This document shows, piece after piece, positions 1 through 10,393 of a DNA stretch of 64,000 bases. Each line of letters starts with the position of its first letter. The first letter of the stretch is position 1. The notes below the pieces were generated by a model. That model saw only the letters and a list, made by a program, of their open reading frames with translations, had not been told where the DNA came from and ran no database searches. Origin of the DNA: Plasmodium vivax (lineage: Eukaryota; Apicomplexa; Aconoidasida; Haemosporida; Plasmodiidae); contig NC_009919.1 of the NCBI RefSeq assembly GCF_000002415.2, forward strand, positions 2,693,795-2,757,794, given 5' to 3'. The translations under genes and the position numbers were made by a program.

Positions 1-1546
1 GCACGCAGGGAGGGGGCCCCCCTCCCGCTCCCGCTGTGGTGGTGGCTCCCCCCCCGTGGAACTTGGCCTTCTTCGCCGCGTTGGGAGCGCCCGGTTTGTG
101 CTCCTCCGCGTGGTCCTCCTTCTCTGCAGGTTCATCTCCCCCCTGTGCAGTACCCGTAACTTCCGCAGTGGAGGGGTCCACCGGGGCGGCCAGCTGATCG
201 GGGGGCTTCTCCTTCCCCGTCTTGTCCATTTTCTCCTTAATCTGCATGACAGCCAAGGCGTTCACCACCTTGCTGAGGACCGTCAAGCTTTTGTTAATCA
301 TGGTGGTTTCTATTTTGACCGATCCCGTCGCCTTGGTCTGTTTGAGTCTTTCACTTCCAGCCAAGTCAACGAGACATAGCTTGCCACACCTCACCGTGTT
401 GGTGGCATGAATGTACCTATTAATTTTTATAATAAAGATCAGATGAGATCTGGAGGAAGCTTTGTTCATATGTGTAAAGGCGATCTTCCTGTTGTTAACA
501 CCTTCCTCTAGATAATGAAGAGCATTAATAACATTTTCAATTTCGACTTCTCTTAAATTTTTGATGACAAATTCGTTTTTATTAGAATCTATCATATGCA
601 CGGAGAGGTTACTCTCCCCACTAATCAAGTCGTAGATAATCTCGTTGTATATTTCGAGGATAGACATGGTAACCACGAATTCTTTTCTCCCATTTGGTGG
701 TTCTTTCTCACTTTTGTGGTAGCTTATGTAATTAAAAATGTAATTGATGCAGTGAGGAATGAGCCCTACGTAATTGGGTTCATTCGATATGCAGTTGGTC
801 AGCTCTTCATACGTAATGGCAATGTCGCTATCGACTGTCCATCCCATTTTATCATTTTGATTGTCCTTGCAAAGGTGAAAGAGATTGTTTAGGTATTCGA
901 AGTTCCCCAGCATGGTGTAAGTCTTCCCACTGTTCGTTTGCCCGTATGCCATGATGCTGCAGTTGATTCCTTGGAAAATATTTTTTATATTATTCTTTAT
1001 ATAATCATTAAAAATCATTTGATTATTATTTTGAATATCGTATACTCGATCGTAGGTGTATTCTAAATTGAGTCCGTTGTTTTTATTTCCCATGGGACAG
1101 GTGTCTATGACTAGTTTGTTCTTGGCTACCTTTCGGATGACATCCACTTCGCTGCTTTGTTGGTCTTCTCCCTTTTCACTCACGTTGTTCTTTATCCTGC
1201 ACACGACGCTTATGTACTCCTCCACGTTTTTCTCCACCTCCGCGTCTTCGAAGTAGGCATCTTTGTCCCTCTCGATTTCCTCGTTTTTCTTTTTCTTCTG
1301 CTCGATGTTGTTTGAGAGGTACCACTGGTGGATGTCCTTATGAGGGTCCTTATGAGGATCCTTATGCGGGTCCTTATGCGGGTCCTTATGCGGGTCCTTA
1401 TGCGGGTCCTTATGCGGGTCCTTATGCGGGTCCTTATGCGATTCCTTATGCGAGTCCTTCCCCTTGCCCCCCTTGCCCGCGCCCCTCTCCTTGGGGGCCG
1501 ACGTCGCGCTGCTGTGCTGGGCGTTCTTGTTGATGCGGTACACCAT
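1..1546 (-). CDS. Kinesin motor-domain protein (partial, C-terminus beyond window)
   Basis: The reverse strand is open from the ATG at 1546 to the left edge. It encodes a kinesin motor domain, an ATP-driven microtubule motor. Visible landmarks are the P-loop AYGQTNSGKTYTM (complement of about 910-955), the switch I-like NKASSRSHLIF, and switch II DLAGSER. About 115 residues precede the motor core. They contain a tandem of DPHK tetrapeptides (complement of about 1335-1458) and then a KKKKNEEIERD segment. An in-frame stop lies upstream of 1546 with no intervening ATG, so that start is favoured, although an upstream exon cannot be excluded. The sequence just inside the left edge is low-complexity Ala/Gly/Pro/Lys following the motor core. 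Which kinesin class it belongs to cannot be decided without the tail. Confidence 0.93.
   Translation of the reverse strand, partial: MVYRINKNAQHSSATSAPKERGAGKGGKGKDSHKESHKDPHKDPHKDPHKDPHKDPHKDPHKDPHKDPHKDIHQWYLSNNIEQKKKKNEEIERDKDAYFEDAEVEKNVEEYISVVCRIKNNVSEKGEDQQSSEVDVIRKVAKNKLVIDTCPMGNKNNGLNLEYTYDRVYDIQNNNQMIFNDYIKNNIKNIFQGINCSIMAYGQTNSGKTYTMLGNFEYLNNLFHLCKDNQNDKMGWTVDSDIAITYEELTNCISNEPNYVGLIPHCINYIFNYISYHKSEKEPPNGRKEFVVTMSILEIYNEIIYDLISGESNLSVHMIDSNKNEFVIKNLREVEIENVINALHYLEEGVNNRKIAFTHMNKASSRSHLIFIIKINRYIHATNTVRCGKLCLVDLAGSERLKQTKATGSVKIETTMINKSLTVLSKVVNALAVMQIKEKMDKTGKEKPPDQLAAPVDPSTAEVTGTAQGGDEPAEKEDHAEEHKPGAPNAAKKAKFHGGGATTTAGAGGGPPPCV
1335..1458 (-). repeat. 12-bp coding minisatellite (DPHK repeat) in the kinesin gene
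   Basis: About ten head-to-tail copies of a 12-bp unit (plus strand tccttatgcggg, with single-base variants at both edges) encode consecutive Asp-Pro-His-Lys units in the kinesin N-terminal extension. The period is a multiple of three, so copy-number change preserves the frame. Confidence 0.9.
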
Positions 1547-4500
1547 GGCGTTGTTGGCGGGGGAGCGACCGGCGTTATTGGCGGCGTAGCCGACTGCAGC
1601 CGCAACTGGTTAGTAGACTGCCTCCCCTTTCGCCGCTTCGAGTTCACCGCGCTGTGATGCGAGGGTGAAATGTGGCGCTTTGTTGGGCAGGTTTACGGGA
1701 ACTTTACGGGAACTATGTGGGAAGTACTATGGGCATCTTTACGGGAACCATATGGGAAGTACTATGGGCATCTTTACGGGCACCTTCCCCGCATCCACAA
1801 TGGCATATAAGGACATCCGCCAACGTTATAGTTTGGGCCTACATAGAGGGAAGCAACGCGACGGACAGGGGAACTAAAAAAATAAAAAATATACGCGAAA
1901 AAAAAAAAAAATAACTAAACGATGTTGCATCTGCAGTGGGGGCTTCAATAAGACACACCTCGCCGCCTCACATGTTAGCGCATCTTGGGCGATTCCTTAA
2001 AAATTTTTTTTTTTTTTCTTCCGACAATGATAATGAGAACCCCTTGCGAAGGAGGCCAGAATGTGCCCCCCCCTGCTGCGAATGTCTTCCCGCGCATTCG
2101 CAAAGGGGGGACTTCCTTTTCAGCGTTAGCTTGTGTACGGTTGGGAAAGAGAATAAAAGGGGGATCCCCCAAGGGAAGAGATAGCGAACTCCACATGGGA
2201 AGAGATAGCGAACTCCGCATGGGACGAAATAGGGATCCCCCCTTTTACGTCTACGTCCATGTGTGTACCCTCGCTTGTACACATGGGCCTCCTCGAGACG
2301 AATTAGGCCCATCGCCCGGCATGCGAAAAAGCCCTCCCTCCGGTACCGGCTCGTCACCCAGTGGCAAAGCCATTTCTAATGGGCCATTTTTGCGACTTTT
2401 ATTTGTTATCACTTTGGTACGGACAAGACGACGTTTATGGGTTTCACATTTTACGAAGTTAACGCGAACAAGTGAGCGCAGCGGTTCAGGGGGGCTGCTT
2501 AAAAAAATAAAAAAAATTCTGTCTAACGGTTCGCCCACATGATGGTTACGCTCTTAAGCCATCACCTCCGGTATGGCATCTTTCATGGAGGGAGGGGAAA
2601 GAAATACCTAATGGTATGTTCGTAATCACATGGGAGGGTCCCTTTTGGATGACGTCCATTGGGAAAACTACACACCACTTCGTCCCAACAATGCAAAGTA
2701 ATTTCCCCTTAAAAGAAAACACCCTTTTGAAGAAATGCCCCTTAGGTGCATATACCCCTGGGAGGTGACGTAAAATCGGTTTTTATTAAAGGGGGTACAT
2801 GATTGGGGGTTTCTCCACCTGGGAGACACTTCCCCACAGGTACCTACGTTGTTCGGGCGTGCATGTCAACCGTTTGGCCACATCAAGGGGAGTATTCTCC
2901 CCCTTTTTTAATTCCTCAAGGTGTTTATTTCCTCACACCGATGATGCTCCACATGTGTATGTAAAACTGATGGAGGGACGCCTCGCCAGTTGGTGCACAC
3001 GCGAATGTGGTAGAGCAGGGCAGAGGTGCAACGGGTAAATAAGGCAGTCCATTGAGGGGTCCTCAGAATGCCCCATCGAAAGCTCACACCTTCCATACGA
3101 GTTAACCATGGGAGACTAACATTTCACTCCCGTCGGATGTACATCCCCCTTGGATCGTTCCAACCGTATGCACTCCAAATGGGAAGAGAAACATGGGAAT
3201 TTAAACGCAAAAAGAAGAATTCCCCCAGGTATGCGTATATATGCATGCTTATTACACCTTCGCCTGGTTGGCAAGCCGCTCTCCATGCCCCTTTACCGTT
3301 TGGCGCAAAACCGACGGGGTGAAAATGGCTGAGGGATGCCAAGCAGGGGAAAACACAGTCCACTAAAAAATGCGCTAAGAAGTGAAATTTTCACCTTCGC
3401 GTATTTTTAGGGATGCCCAAGGTGATGCGATTATTTTTTTTTTTTTTTTTGCAAAATGGTCATTTGGTATTGTCCCTCTTGCGCAAAAAAAAAAAAAAAA
3501 AAAGTGAAGTAATCAAATGCTGAAGCGATGCAATGCTGGCATGCTGAAAAGCTGAGGAGTGGAAAGAATAGCACCGAACGGGTGAGCAGCGCGGAGGAGC
3601 GAACGCAAAAAAAAAGTGGAAGGGAAAGCAGCTCGGAGGAAACGAGCAACGCAGCATTTGCTTGATTGAACGAACATAAACGAGTGGAGGGCATCCCTCT
3701 TTCTCTAAGCCATCCACCAAGGGAGAGAGCAGCACACGTATGTACATACACGTGTACATATAAATGTTCATATACACGTACGTATTAACCATACGTTTAT
3801 ACATATTAACCTCACACGTTTATGCGAAAACGCGCCTTTTTTGACTAAGGCGGAGGGAATTCTTTGCATTCGCCTCCCCCATTTGATGGTCAGCACTGGC
3901 GAATATGCCAAGGGAGTAAAAGTCACACGGCAGAGCTAGCAACAGCCCACGATCGTGAATATGAATGTCCCAGCACGATTACGCAGTGCTAAGCGCTTTT
4001 GTGAAAAAGATCAATCACGGGAAGGGGCGAACGTAAAAGAGCGCCTTTATGTATGTACCTACGAGCGAATGCATGTATATTCACCTTCCACATAGGAACG
4101 CCACGCTAAACTGTGGGGGAAACAGATCTTTGTGTTTGCATATATGGCCACAGTCCTCTTAATCGTGTGAGGATAGGCCCCCCAACCCGGCTGGAAAAGA
4201 AAAAAAAAAAAAAAAACACAAGTGGGAAATTTCCCATGTGAATTTTTTTTTTTTTTTCCCCACCTGGATACCTTCCATATAATGCGCCGTCTTTTGGAGG
4301 TCGTTCCTGAACTCGCCTCCGTTGGAGAAGCCGAATGAGCGCTCTTCTTCCCTTTTACATGTTCCTGTCGATTCGCAGGAGGGGGCGCACATGCGTAAGT
4401 GTAACTACGCGTTTATATGTACATATGCACATATGCACTCGTGAATAAATTTATGTTGCGCCTTTGCTGAGCTGCCTTTCGCGCGACGTGCCGCGTTTGC

Positions 4501-5559
4501 TTCGCCGCGACGGGAGAGAGCCTTCCCCCCCCCACGTATACGAACAGTCTGTACAGAAGCAGATTTTACCTCCTTGGTGATTCCCCCAATGGCGCTTTAA
4601 AAAAAAAAAAAACGGCGCGGAGTGTCGCATGTCCACTGTTGTGTTTGTGTCCGCGTCGCCAACAGAGTGGACGGCCGAGTGGGCCATTTTAATTCGCCAA
4701 CAAATTGGACAGTTGAATGGGTCATTTTAATTCGCCAAACGACTGGCCAATTTCACCCCACGCGCGAAGTTTAACTTAATCGCCTAAAGTACTTTTTTCA
4801 TTTTTTTTTCATTTTTTTTTCTTTTTTTTTTCCTTATTTTTTTGTTCAATCGTCAGTTGTAAAATTCTCCCCCCCCGAGGCGTTTTTTTTTTTTTTTTTT
4901 GTGAAATGTGAGTTGTGCCCAATTTAACCCTCCGCAAAAATCTGGGAACCCCATCTTTAACCGTTACACGGGTCCCCATTAATATTGCGCCTTCATCGGG
5001 GTGGTATTGGAGCCATATTTGGTGTACCATTTGGACAGCATTGGGGGATGCACTGCTGCGGAATTTCCCCCCTTTTGTCGCCAACTGTTTGACCCGTAAG
5101 TGCAAGGCGCAACTTGGACTGAGTTGTTTGTGGAAGGCTGCCTCCCTGGGACAGTCGTACACGTGGATTTGTGTTGTGTGTGAAATTGGGGAGGCTGTGC
5201 ATACGTAGAAGTGCGTCCGAAAAGAGACTGAGCAGTACGTCCCAAGAGGTGCATTCCCTAACAGGTGGACCCCCCAACAGGTGGACTCCCCAATAGGCGC
5301 AACTGCATCGCACCCTGGACCATCCCCCCCCTTTATGAATCGTCAAATCTTAAGAAATTTCTTCATCTTCTTATTCCCGTTTTGTCCTATGCCGCCATAA
5401 AGGTGAGAGCAGAAAGAAGGGGGAAGTAACCCTAACATGAAAACGTTAGCAGCGTGGTTATGTGCCATTTTTTATTATGCACATTTCGTTTCTCCCCATC
5501 GTGTAGTGAGCAGATGGTCCCTCATCACACGTTCGCATATCTTTTCCCCCACTTTGCAG
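1547..5559. other. 4.0-kb intergenic region between kinesin and ENTH genes
   Basis: This holds the two divergent upstream regions. I see no supported gene. It contains a near-identical 34-bp duplication at about 1710-1785, a 24-bp duplication (GGGAAGAGATAGCGAACTCC...) at about 2173-2222, and a roughly 20-bp partial duplication (CATTTTAATTCGCCAA) at about 4684-4740. Many poly(A) or poly(T) runs occur, for example 3433-3450, 3485-3503, 4200-4216, 4243-4257 and 4884-4900. The stretch 4910-5210 is less repetitive and has overlapping open frames on both strands, but none resembles a known family. Confidence 0.7.
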
Positions 5560-7139
5560 ATGTTAATTTTTAAAAAGGTCAATTCGAAGGTGTTAAGCAT
5601 AAACAACTATTTGCAGAAGTAAGGCGTGCCCAACATGGCAGTTTTTTTTCCAACCCCCACGTGTGTGCTAATGCCCCGTGTGAAGGCGAAAAAAAAAGCG
5701 CGTGAGCTGGGGAATGCTCCCCAATGCAGACGCAGTTTAGCGTAGCATGTTACGTTACCGCTACCCCCTCCTCAATTCCCCCTTTTTAGATATTTAGAGT
5801 CCAACCAGTTCGAAAAAAACCTTAAAGAAGCGCTAAACAACAAAAATTATGGCGTGTCGAATAGCCTTCTGTATGACCTGTCGATCTCAACGTACGATGC
5901 GAATTACTACAAGAGGGTCCTCAGTGAGGTTTTCAAGGCCATCCAGGAGAAGCCGTCAAAATGGAGGAGAATATACAAGGTTGGTTAGGAAGGGGGTTCT
6001 CCCGAAAAAAAAAAAAAAAAAAACTTTCCCCTTTTCGATGTGCCATTTTGCGAATGGTGACTCGGTTTGGCGATAAGTGTGCCCATTTTTTGCATAGCTT
6101 CTTAATTTTTTCTCCTCTTTTTTCTCCCTTTTCCCCCTTTTGGGTGTTCCCCCCTGCGCAGGGCCTACGACTGTGCGAGTACGTGATGAAGAACGGGTGC
6201 GAGTACTTCATCAGCGACGTGAAGGACAAAGAGGAGCTCATTAAAAAGCTCACGCACTTTACCCACTTGGAGGATCTAAAAGACAAGGGAGTAGGCATAA
6301 GAGAAATTTCGAACAACATTTTAACCTTGTTAAGAGACAACAAACATTTGAAGAATGAAAGGATGGAAGCTGCGAAATATGCAAATATCTGCACCAACAT
6401 AGAATCCAAACCGATTGAAAAAAAAGGATTTTTTTCAAGTCGCAAGAAGAAAACAAAAAATAAAGGGAAAAAAATCCTGGAGAGTAACAAAAGAAATTAT
6501 ATGGACTCTAGAACTACAAGAAACCCACAGGAAAAAAGCATCTTCGATCAGATAGAGGAAGAGAGAAATATGCTCAACAAATATGCGAGCAGTAATTACG
6601 GCCTGAATGATGTCGTGCAGAGGTCGGATGACCGAAGGAGGTCCAGTGGAAATAACTCCGCCAGTGCGTCCTCATCGGACTCGGATTCGTCCGAGGATAG
6701 CAGTGGGAGCAGCGGGAGCAGTAGCAGCAGTGGACGTGGCAGCCGGCGTGGCAGCGATGGGAGTAAAAGCCGCAGCAGTGGCTACCTATCAGGGCATAAA
6801 TCAAACAGACGGAAATCAGGCAGAGGAAGAAAGCACAGAAATGCCTCTGCACAGTCTTCAAAATATTCACGTTCTTCTTCAGCATCTCATTATGGTTCGA
6901 GATCTTCATATGCTTCTCGTTCCAAGTCAGTGTCTCGTTCATCATCGCGTGTCTCATCACGGAGTTCCTCGCGCAACTCGTCCGCCTCGTCCTCTGCCTC
7001 CAGATCGTCGTCGCGTTCGTCCCGCTACTCATCCGCGTCCAGTCAGTCCAGTTACGCTTCCAAGAAGAAATCCCACGCGCGAGATAGGAACCGGAAGAGC
7101 AGGGGCTCCAGGAGGAACAAGTCGGGGCGCTCCAGATGA
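5560..7139 (+). CDS. ENTH-domain, epsin-like protein with an RS-rich tail
   Basis: Three exons, 5560-5618, 5790-5979 and 6162-7139, join in frame through GT-AG introns to give about 408 residues. Residues 1-140 form an ENTH-like helical domain: SSLLYDLS-type and WRRIYK|GLRLCEYV segments are followed by a helix of the ISNNILTLLRDNKHLKNER type. This matches epsins, which bind phosphoinositides and adaptors during vesicle formation. The rest is a basic linker and a long Ser/Arg/Lys tail (from about residue 215) unlike the NPF/clathrin-box tails of animal epsins. I chose the ATG at 5560 because it opens directly into the domain. An in-frame ATG at 5437 would add about 41 non-conserved residues, and the CAG before 5560 could also be a splice acceptor for a further 5' exon. 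Role by family: Golgi/endosome coat function. Confidence 0.85.
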
Positions 7140-8998
7140 GCACCCACGGGGAGAGACGGCTGCCAGGAAGTTAGCACGTCGGGAAGTTAACAGGCCAGGA
7201 GAATATCCAAATGGAGAGAACACAAAAGGGATTTTTTACAGGCCAGCGTAAATTGAACAGCTTCGGTAGGCTCAGTAGGGCGCGCCCCCCAAAATGATGA
7301 AGCTGCCTTTGAAGTTTTGAGCGCGTCGAAAATTTGAACGAGGGGAACACAGCGAAATGTAAGTTTATTGGAATACGTAGTAGGGTTCATGCCCTACATG
7401 TGTAGGTTTGCTCATTTGGAGGGTACCTAATGGAGGGAAGAGCCTACCCATATGCGGTACAACACTTTTGCCACTTGTTTGGTCCCAGCTGGGGATGCGA
7501 AGAGGGTGCAACGGGGCAAACCGTCCACCTACGCTGAACCGTTTAACCCGCTTGAGGGGCAAGAAGATGCGACATACATGAGTGCAAACACGCATGATCG
7601 AGAGAATGCGAATACGCGGTGTAATGGGTGGGAGGAAGGATGAAGCCATAAGACGATTTGAAGCGTTATTGTAGGAAAAGTTGTCACCTTTTTTTTTCTT
7701 TTTTTTTCTTTTTTTTTTTAATTTACAACCGGAAGGCAGAGTTCACCAAACGGTTGAGACATATCACATTTTAGCTGTCACTTTGAGGATTTTTTTTTTT
7801 TTTTTTCCTTCCGTTATGTTTTATGGCAACCATGGTGTGGCGCTCTGGAAAGGACCAACATGTGGAAGAAGGGAAGTACCACTAGCGAATTTTTTCTCAC
7901 GAGATTGTACGGACAGATTTATGTACCATCTATCAAGAGAAATTTCTTTTTCCTTGCCACGAAATTTTGTGAGCCCAGCTGCTGATCGTGGCCGGTGGGT
8001 CCTCCCCGCCGAAGGCTTCTGCGCGTGTGAAGGAGGTACCTGTCTGTTCCGCACGCAGAGTAGTGCCGTGCGTGTGGGCGCTGCTTTAGCTATGCGAATG
8101 TTGGTTTGAGAGCTAATTGATCTGTGCGCTTATTGGTCCGCGCGCGTTGCCCGCCTTTTGGAAACACGGGCCCCTAGAGAGAGTCCCCCCGAGAGTATCC
8201 GCCTCGAAGCGCCTCTCCTCCACCTGTACCGCAGTTTGATTCGCAGGGTTCGCCCCGCGGTTTTTGCATACCACCACGTGGATGTATATACAAGCATGCG
8301 CACACGCATATGTACACGTATGTGCCTACCTGTACATGTGCTGTTCATCCCCTCGATTTTTTCGCTTTAAAATTTTATGATGTATGCACAAACTGGTATA
8401 TGTTTTTGTAATTTGAGGAGCAAACTTTTCCCCCCTTCTTTTAATTTGACCTACATTTGGGTGAACGGCCAGTTGGGAGAGCCAACCCGTTGGTGGCTCG
8501 GCAAAGCGGCAAAAAAAAAAAAAAAAAAATGACCGGTAAATCGCCTGACCTGTTCAGAATTTTTTTTTTTTTTTTTTTTCTCCCCCTGGGTGATAGCCAA
8601 ATTGTAGTTCCATAAAAGCGTTCGATGTAGTCCTGCTCTACATTTTAGGATAGCACAAACGAGTAACCGCTTTTTTTTATTTTTAAGAGTCTCTACCTGT
8701 GTCAGATAGAAGGCGAGTTTCCCATATGCGAAGGAGCATTCGCACAGTTCTGCATCGCGACACAGTTAAGTCCCTTTTTTCGGATAGCGTGAAGGCAACT
8801 CTGGTGGGAGGAGTCCCCCGTGGCTGTCACATGAGAGGAAGTGGCTCCCCTTGGGTGGCAGAAGGAGCGAAGCGAAGCAGTCGCGAAAGGGGAATCCAAG
8901 TGAAGCATCCGCGTAAAGTAACCACGTAAAGCGACCGCTTATCACAACCGCGTAAAGCAACCTCTTAACCCAACCGCTTAACCCAACCGCCTAACCCA
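7140..8998. other. Intergenic region, ENTH gene to ankyrin gene
   Basis: 1.9 kb with no supported gene. Long poly(T) runs lie at about 7687-7719, 7788-7806 and 8560-8579, and a poly(A) run at 8511-8529. A run of imperfect AACCGCNTAACCC/GTAAAGC units occupies about 8916-8998, immediately before the ankyrin-gene start codon. Confidence 0.7.
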
Positions 8999-9928
8999 AT
9001 GGGGGAACTGTTTTCGATAAAGAACCTGTTCATATGCTCGAACGAAAGAAGCGTGGAGGAGCTGCGGACGGCCATGGAGGGGCTCCTGAAAAAGGAGAGA
9101 GCCGAAGGGGCAGGCGGCGGGGAGAAGGAGGCAAAAGAGGAGACACATCCAGGAGGGAAAAAATACGAAATGATTAAGGACTACCTGGACGCAAATAAAA
9201 ACAACGTACTCCATTTTGCAATTTACGGAAATAATATGAACAACGTAAAATTTATAATCGAAAATACAAATTTGATAAATAGCATTAACAGCGAAGAGCA
9301 AAATGGACTGATCATCAGCGTCCTCAACAGAAACACACAAATCTCAAAATATTTAATTGAACAAAATATCGATTACAATCAGAAGGACAAACATAAGGCG
9401 AATGCTTTACTGTACAGTTTGATTACACAAAATTATGAAATTTTTAATCTTCTTATGGAAAAAAAAAATATTGACATTAATGTTAACAGTTTTGAAAAGG
9501 GGAATTTATTAAGTGTATCCATATTTGAAAGGAACATACATGTGTTAAAAAAATTGTTTAATAAATTTATTTGTCCCTTCGTTGAGGGAAGCGTATATCC
9601 TCACCCTCTTCTCTACATCACGTACAGCAGTGACAATGAGCTGCTGTTCCTTTATTTGACTTACTGCATGTATTATTGTACGAAGGATGATGCACTTTAT
9701 AAAATAAACACAGCGAATTTTGACCATTCAAGGGAGGAGATTTACGTTGATTTGGACCATCGACAGGTGATTTGCTCCATTTGGGACAATTCCACTTATG
9801 ACCTCAGCGCTTTTAAAGATGTTTTAAACATGACGGATGAAGATGGCACTCCTCTGTGTAGCACGTGCGTCAATAATGGGAACTCCCTCGGGAAAAACAT
9901 TTTCGACTACTTTAGCGCCCCGTCGTGA
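8999..9928 (+). CDS. Ankyrin-repeat-like protein
   Basis: A single-exon frame of 309 residues. After about 60 N-terminal residues, the segment from roughly 65 to 190 shows successive helix-loop-helix units of ankyrin type: NVLHFAIYGNNMNNVKFIIE, NGLIISVLNRNTQISKYLIE, and NALLYSLITQNYEIFNLLME. Each has the alternating Leu/Ile spacing and a following Asn/Asp-rich turn. Ankyrin arrays act as protein-interaction scaffolds. No enzymatic domain, signal peptide or membrane segment is evident, and the C-terminal third is not recognisable. The start is the ATG opening the frame, just after a short tandem-repeat tract. The next gene begins less than 0.5 kb downstream on the same strand. Confidence 0.85.
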   Translation: MGELFSIKNLFICSNERSVEELRTAMEGLLKKERAEGAGGGEKEAKEETHPGGKKYEMIKDYLDANKNNVLHFAIYGNNMNNVKFIIENTNLINSINSEEQNGLIISVLNRNTQISKYLIEQNIDYNQKDKHKANALLYSLITQNYEIFNLLMEKKNIDINVNSFEKGNLLSVSIFERNIHVLKKLFNKFICPFVEGSVYPHPLLYITYSSDNELLFLYLTYCMYYCTKDDALYKINTANFDHSREEIYVDLDHRQVICSIWDNSTYDLSAFKDVLNMTDEDGTPLCSTCVNNGNSLGKNIFDYFSAPS

Positions 9929-10393
9929 GGTTTGGCGGAAGGGGGGTAGAATTCGGGGCGGCCATTCTCCGCCGTCTGGACCTCTGCACTGTGTCGGCGG
10001 TGTGGGGTAAGGCATCGGTGTGGAATGAGCCATCGGCGTGGGCTATTTCAGCCGTGTGGGCTATTCCCGCCGTGTGGTCCTTTTCCCCTTGTGGGCTATT
10101 TCCGCCTTGTGGGCCATCCCCTCGGCGTGCTTCTTTGCGTCAAACTTCGCTCGTCAGTTATGCGTTGCCCCGATGGCATAGGGGGGAATTCCTTCACACT
10201 GATGTCAACTTTTTTGCCATCGAAAAAGAGCAGCAAAAAAGCGGCAAAAAAGCGGCAGAAAAACGGCAAAAACGCGGCAAAAGCACAGCAAAAACGCAGC
10301 AAAAACGCAGCAAAAACGCAGCAAAAACGCAGCCAAAACGCGGCAAAAACGCAGCAAAATATCCGCAACGTGGGACTTGGCCGCTTGGCCCCA
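9929..10393. repeat. Short intergenic tract with two minisatellites
   Basis: Two tandem arrays fill this gap. The first, at about 10030-10125, is an imperfect 18-bp GTGTGGGCTATTNCCGCC-like array. The second, at about 10225-10365, is built on a 12-bp GCAAAAACGCAG unit. An open frame continues from 10025 into the following gene, so part of this tract could be the translated N-terminus of that protein. Translation would give Lys/Gln/Ala repeats with no resemblance to a secretory leader. Confidence 0.75.

Noticed and set aside
1210..1657. Arg/Thr/Ile-rich ORFs on both strands at the kinesin N-terminus
   Set aside because: Other-frame readings of the 12-bp DPHK repeat; the motor frame continues uninterrupted through the region.
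4809..5346. Overlapping ORFs of about 90-117 codons on both strands
   Set aside because: No family resemblance, end in poly(K) from homopolymers, and no splice model gives a credible protein.
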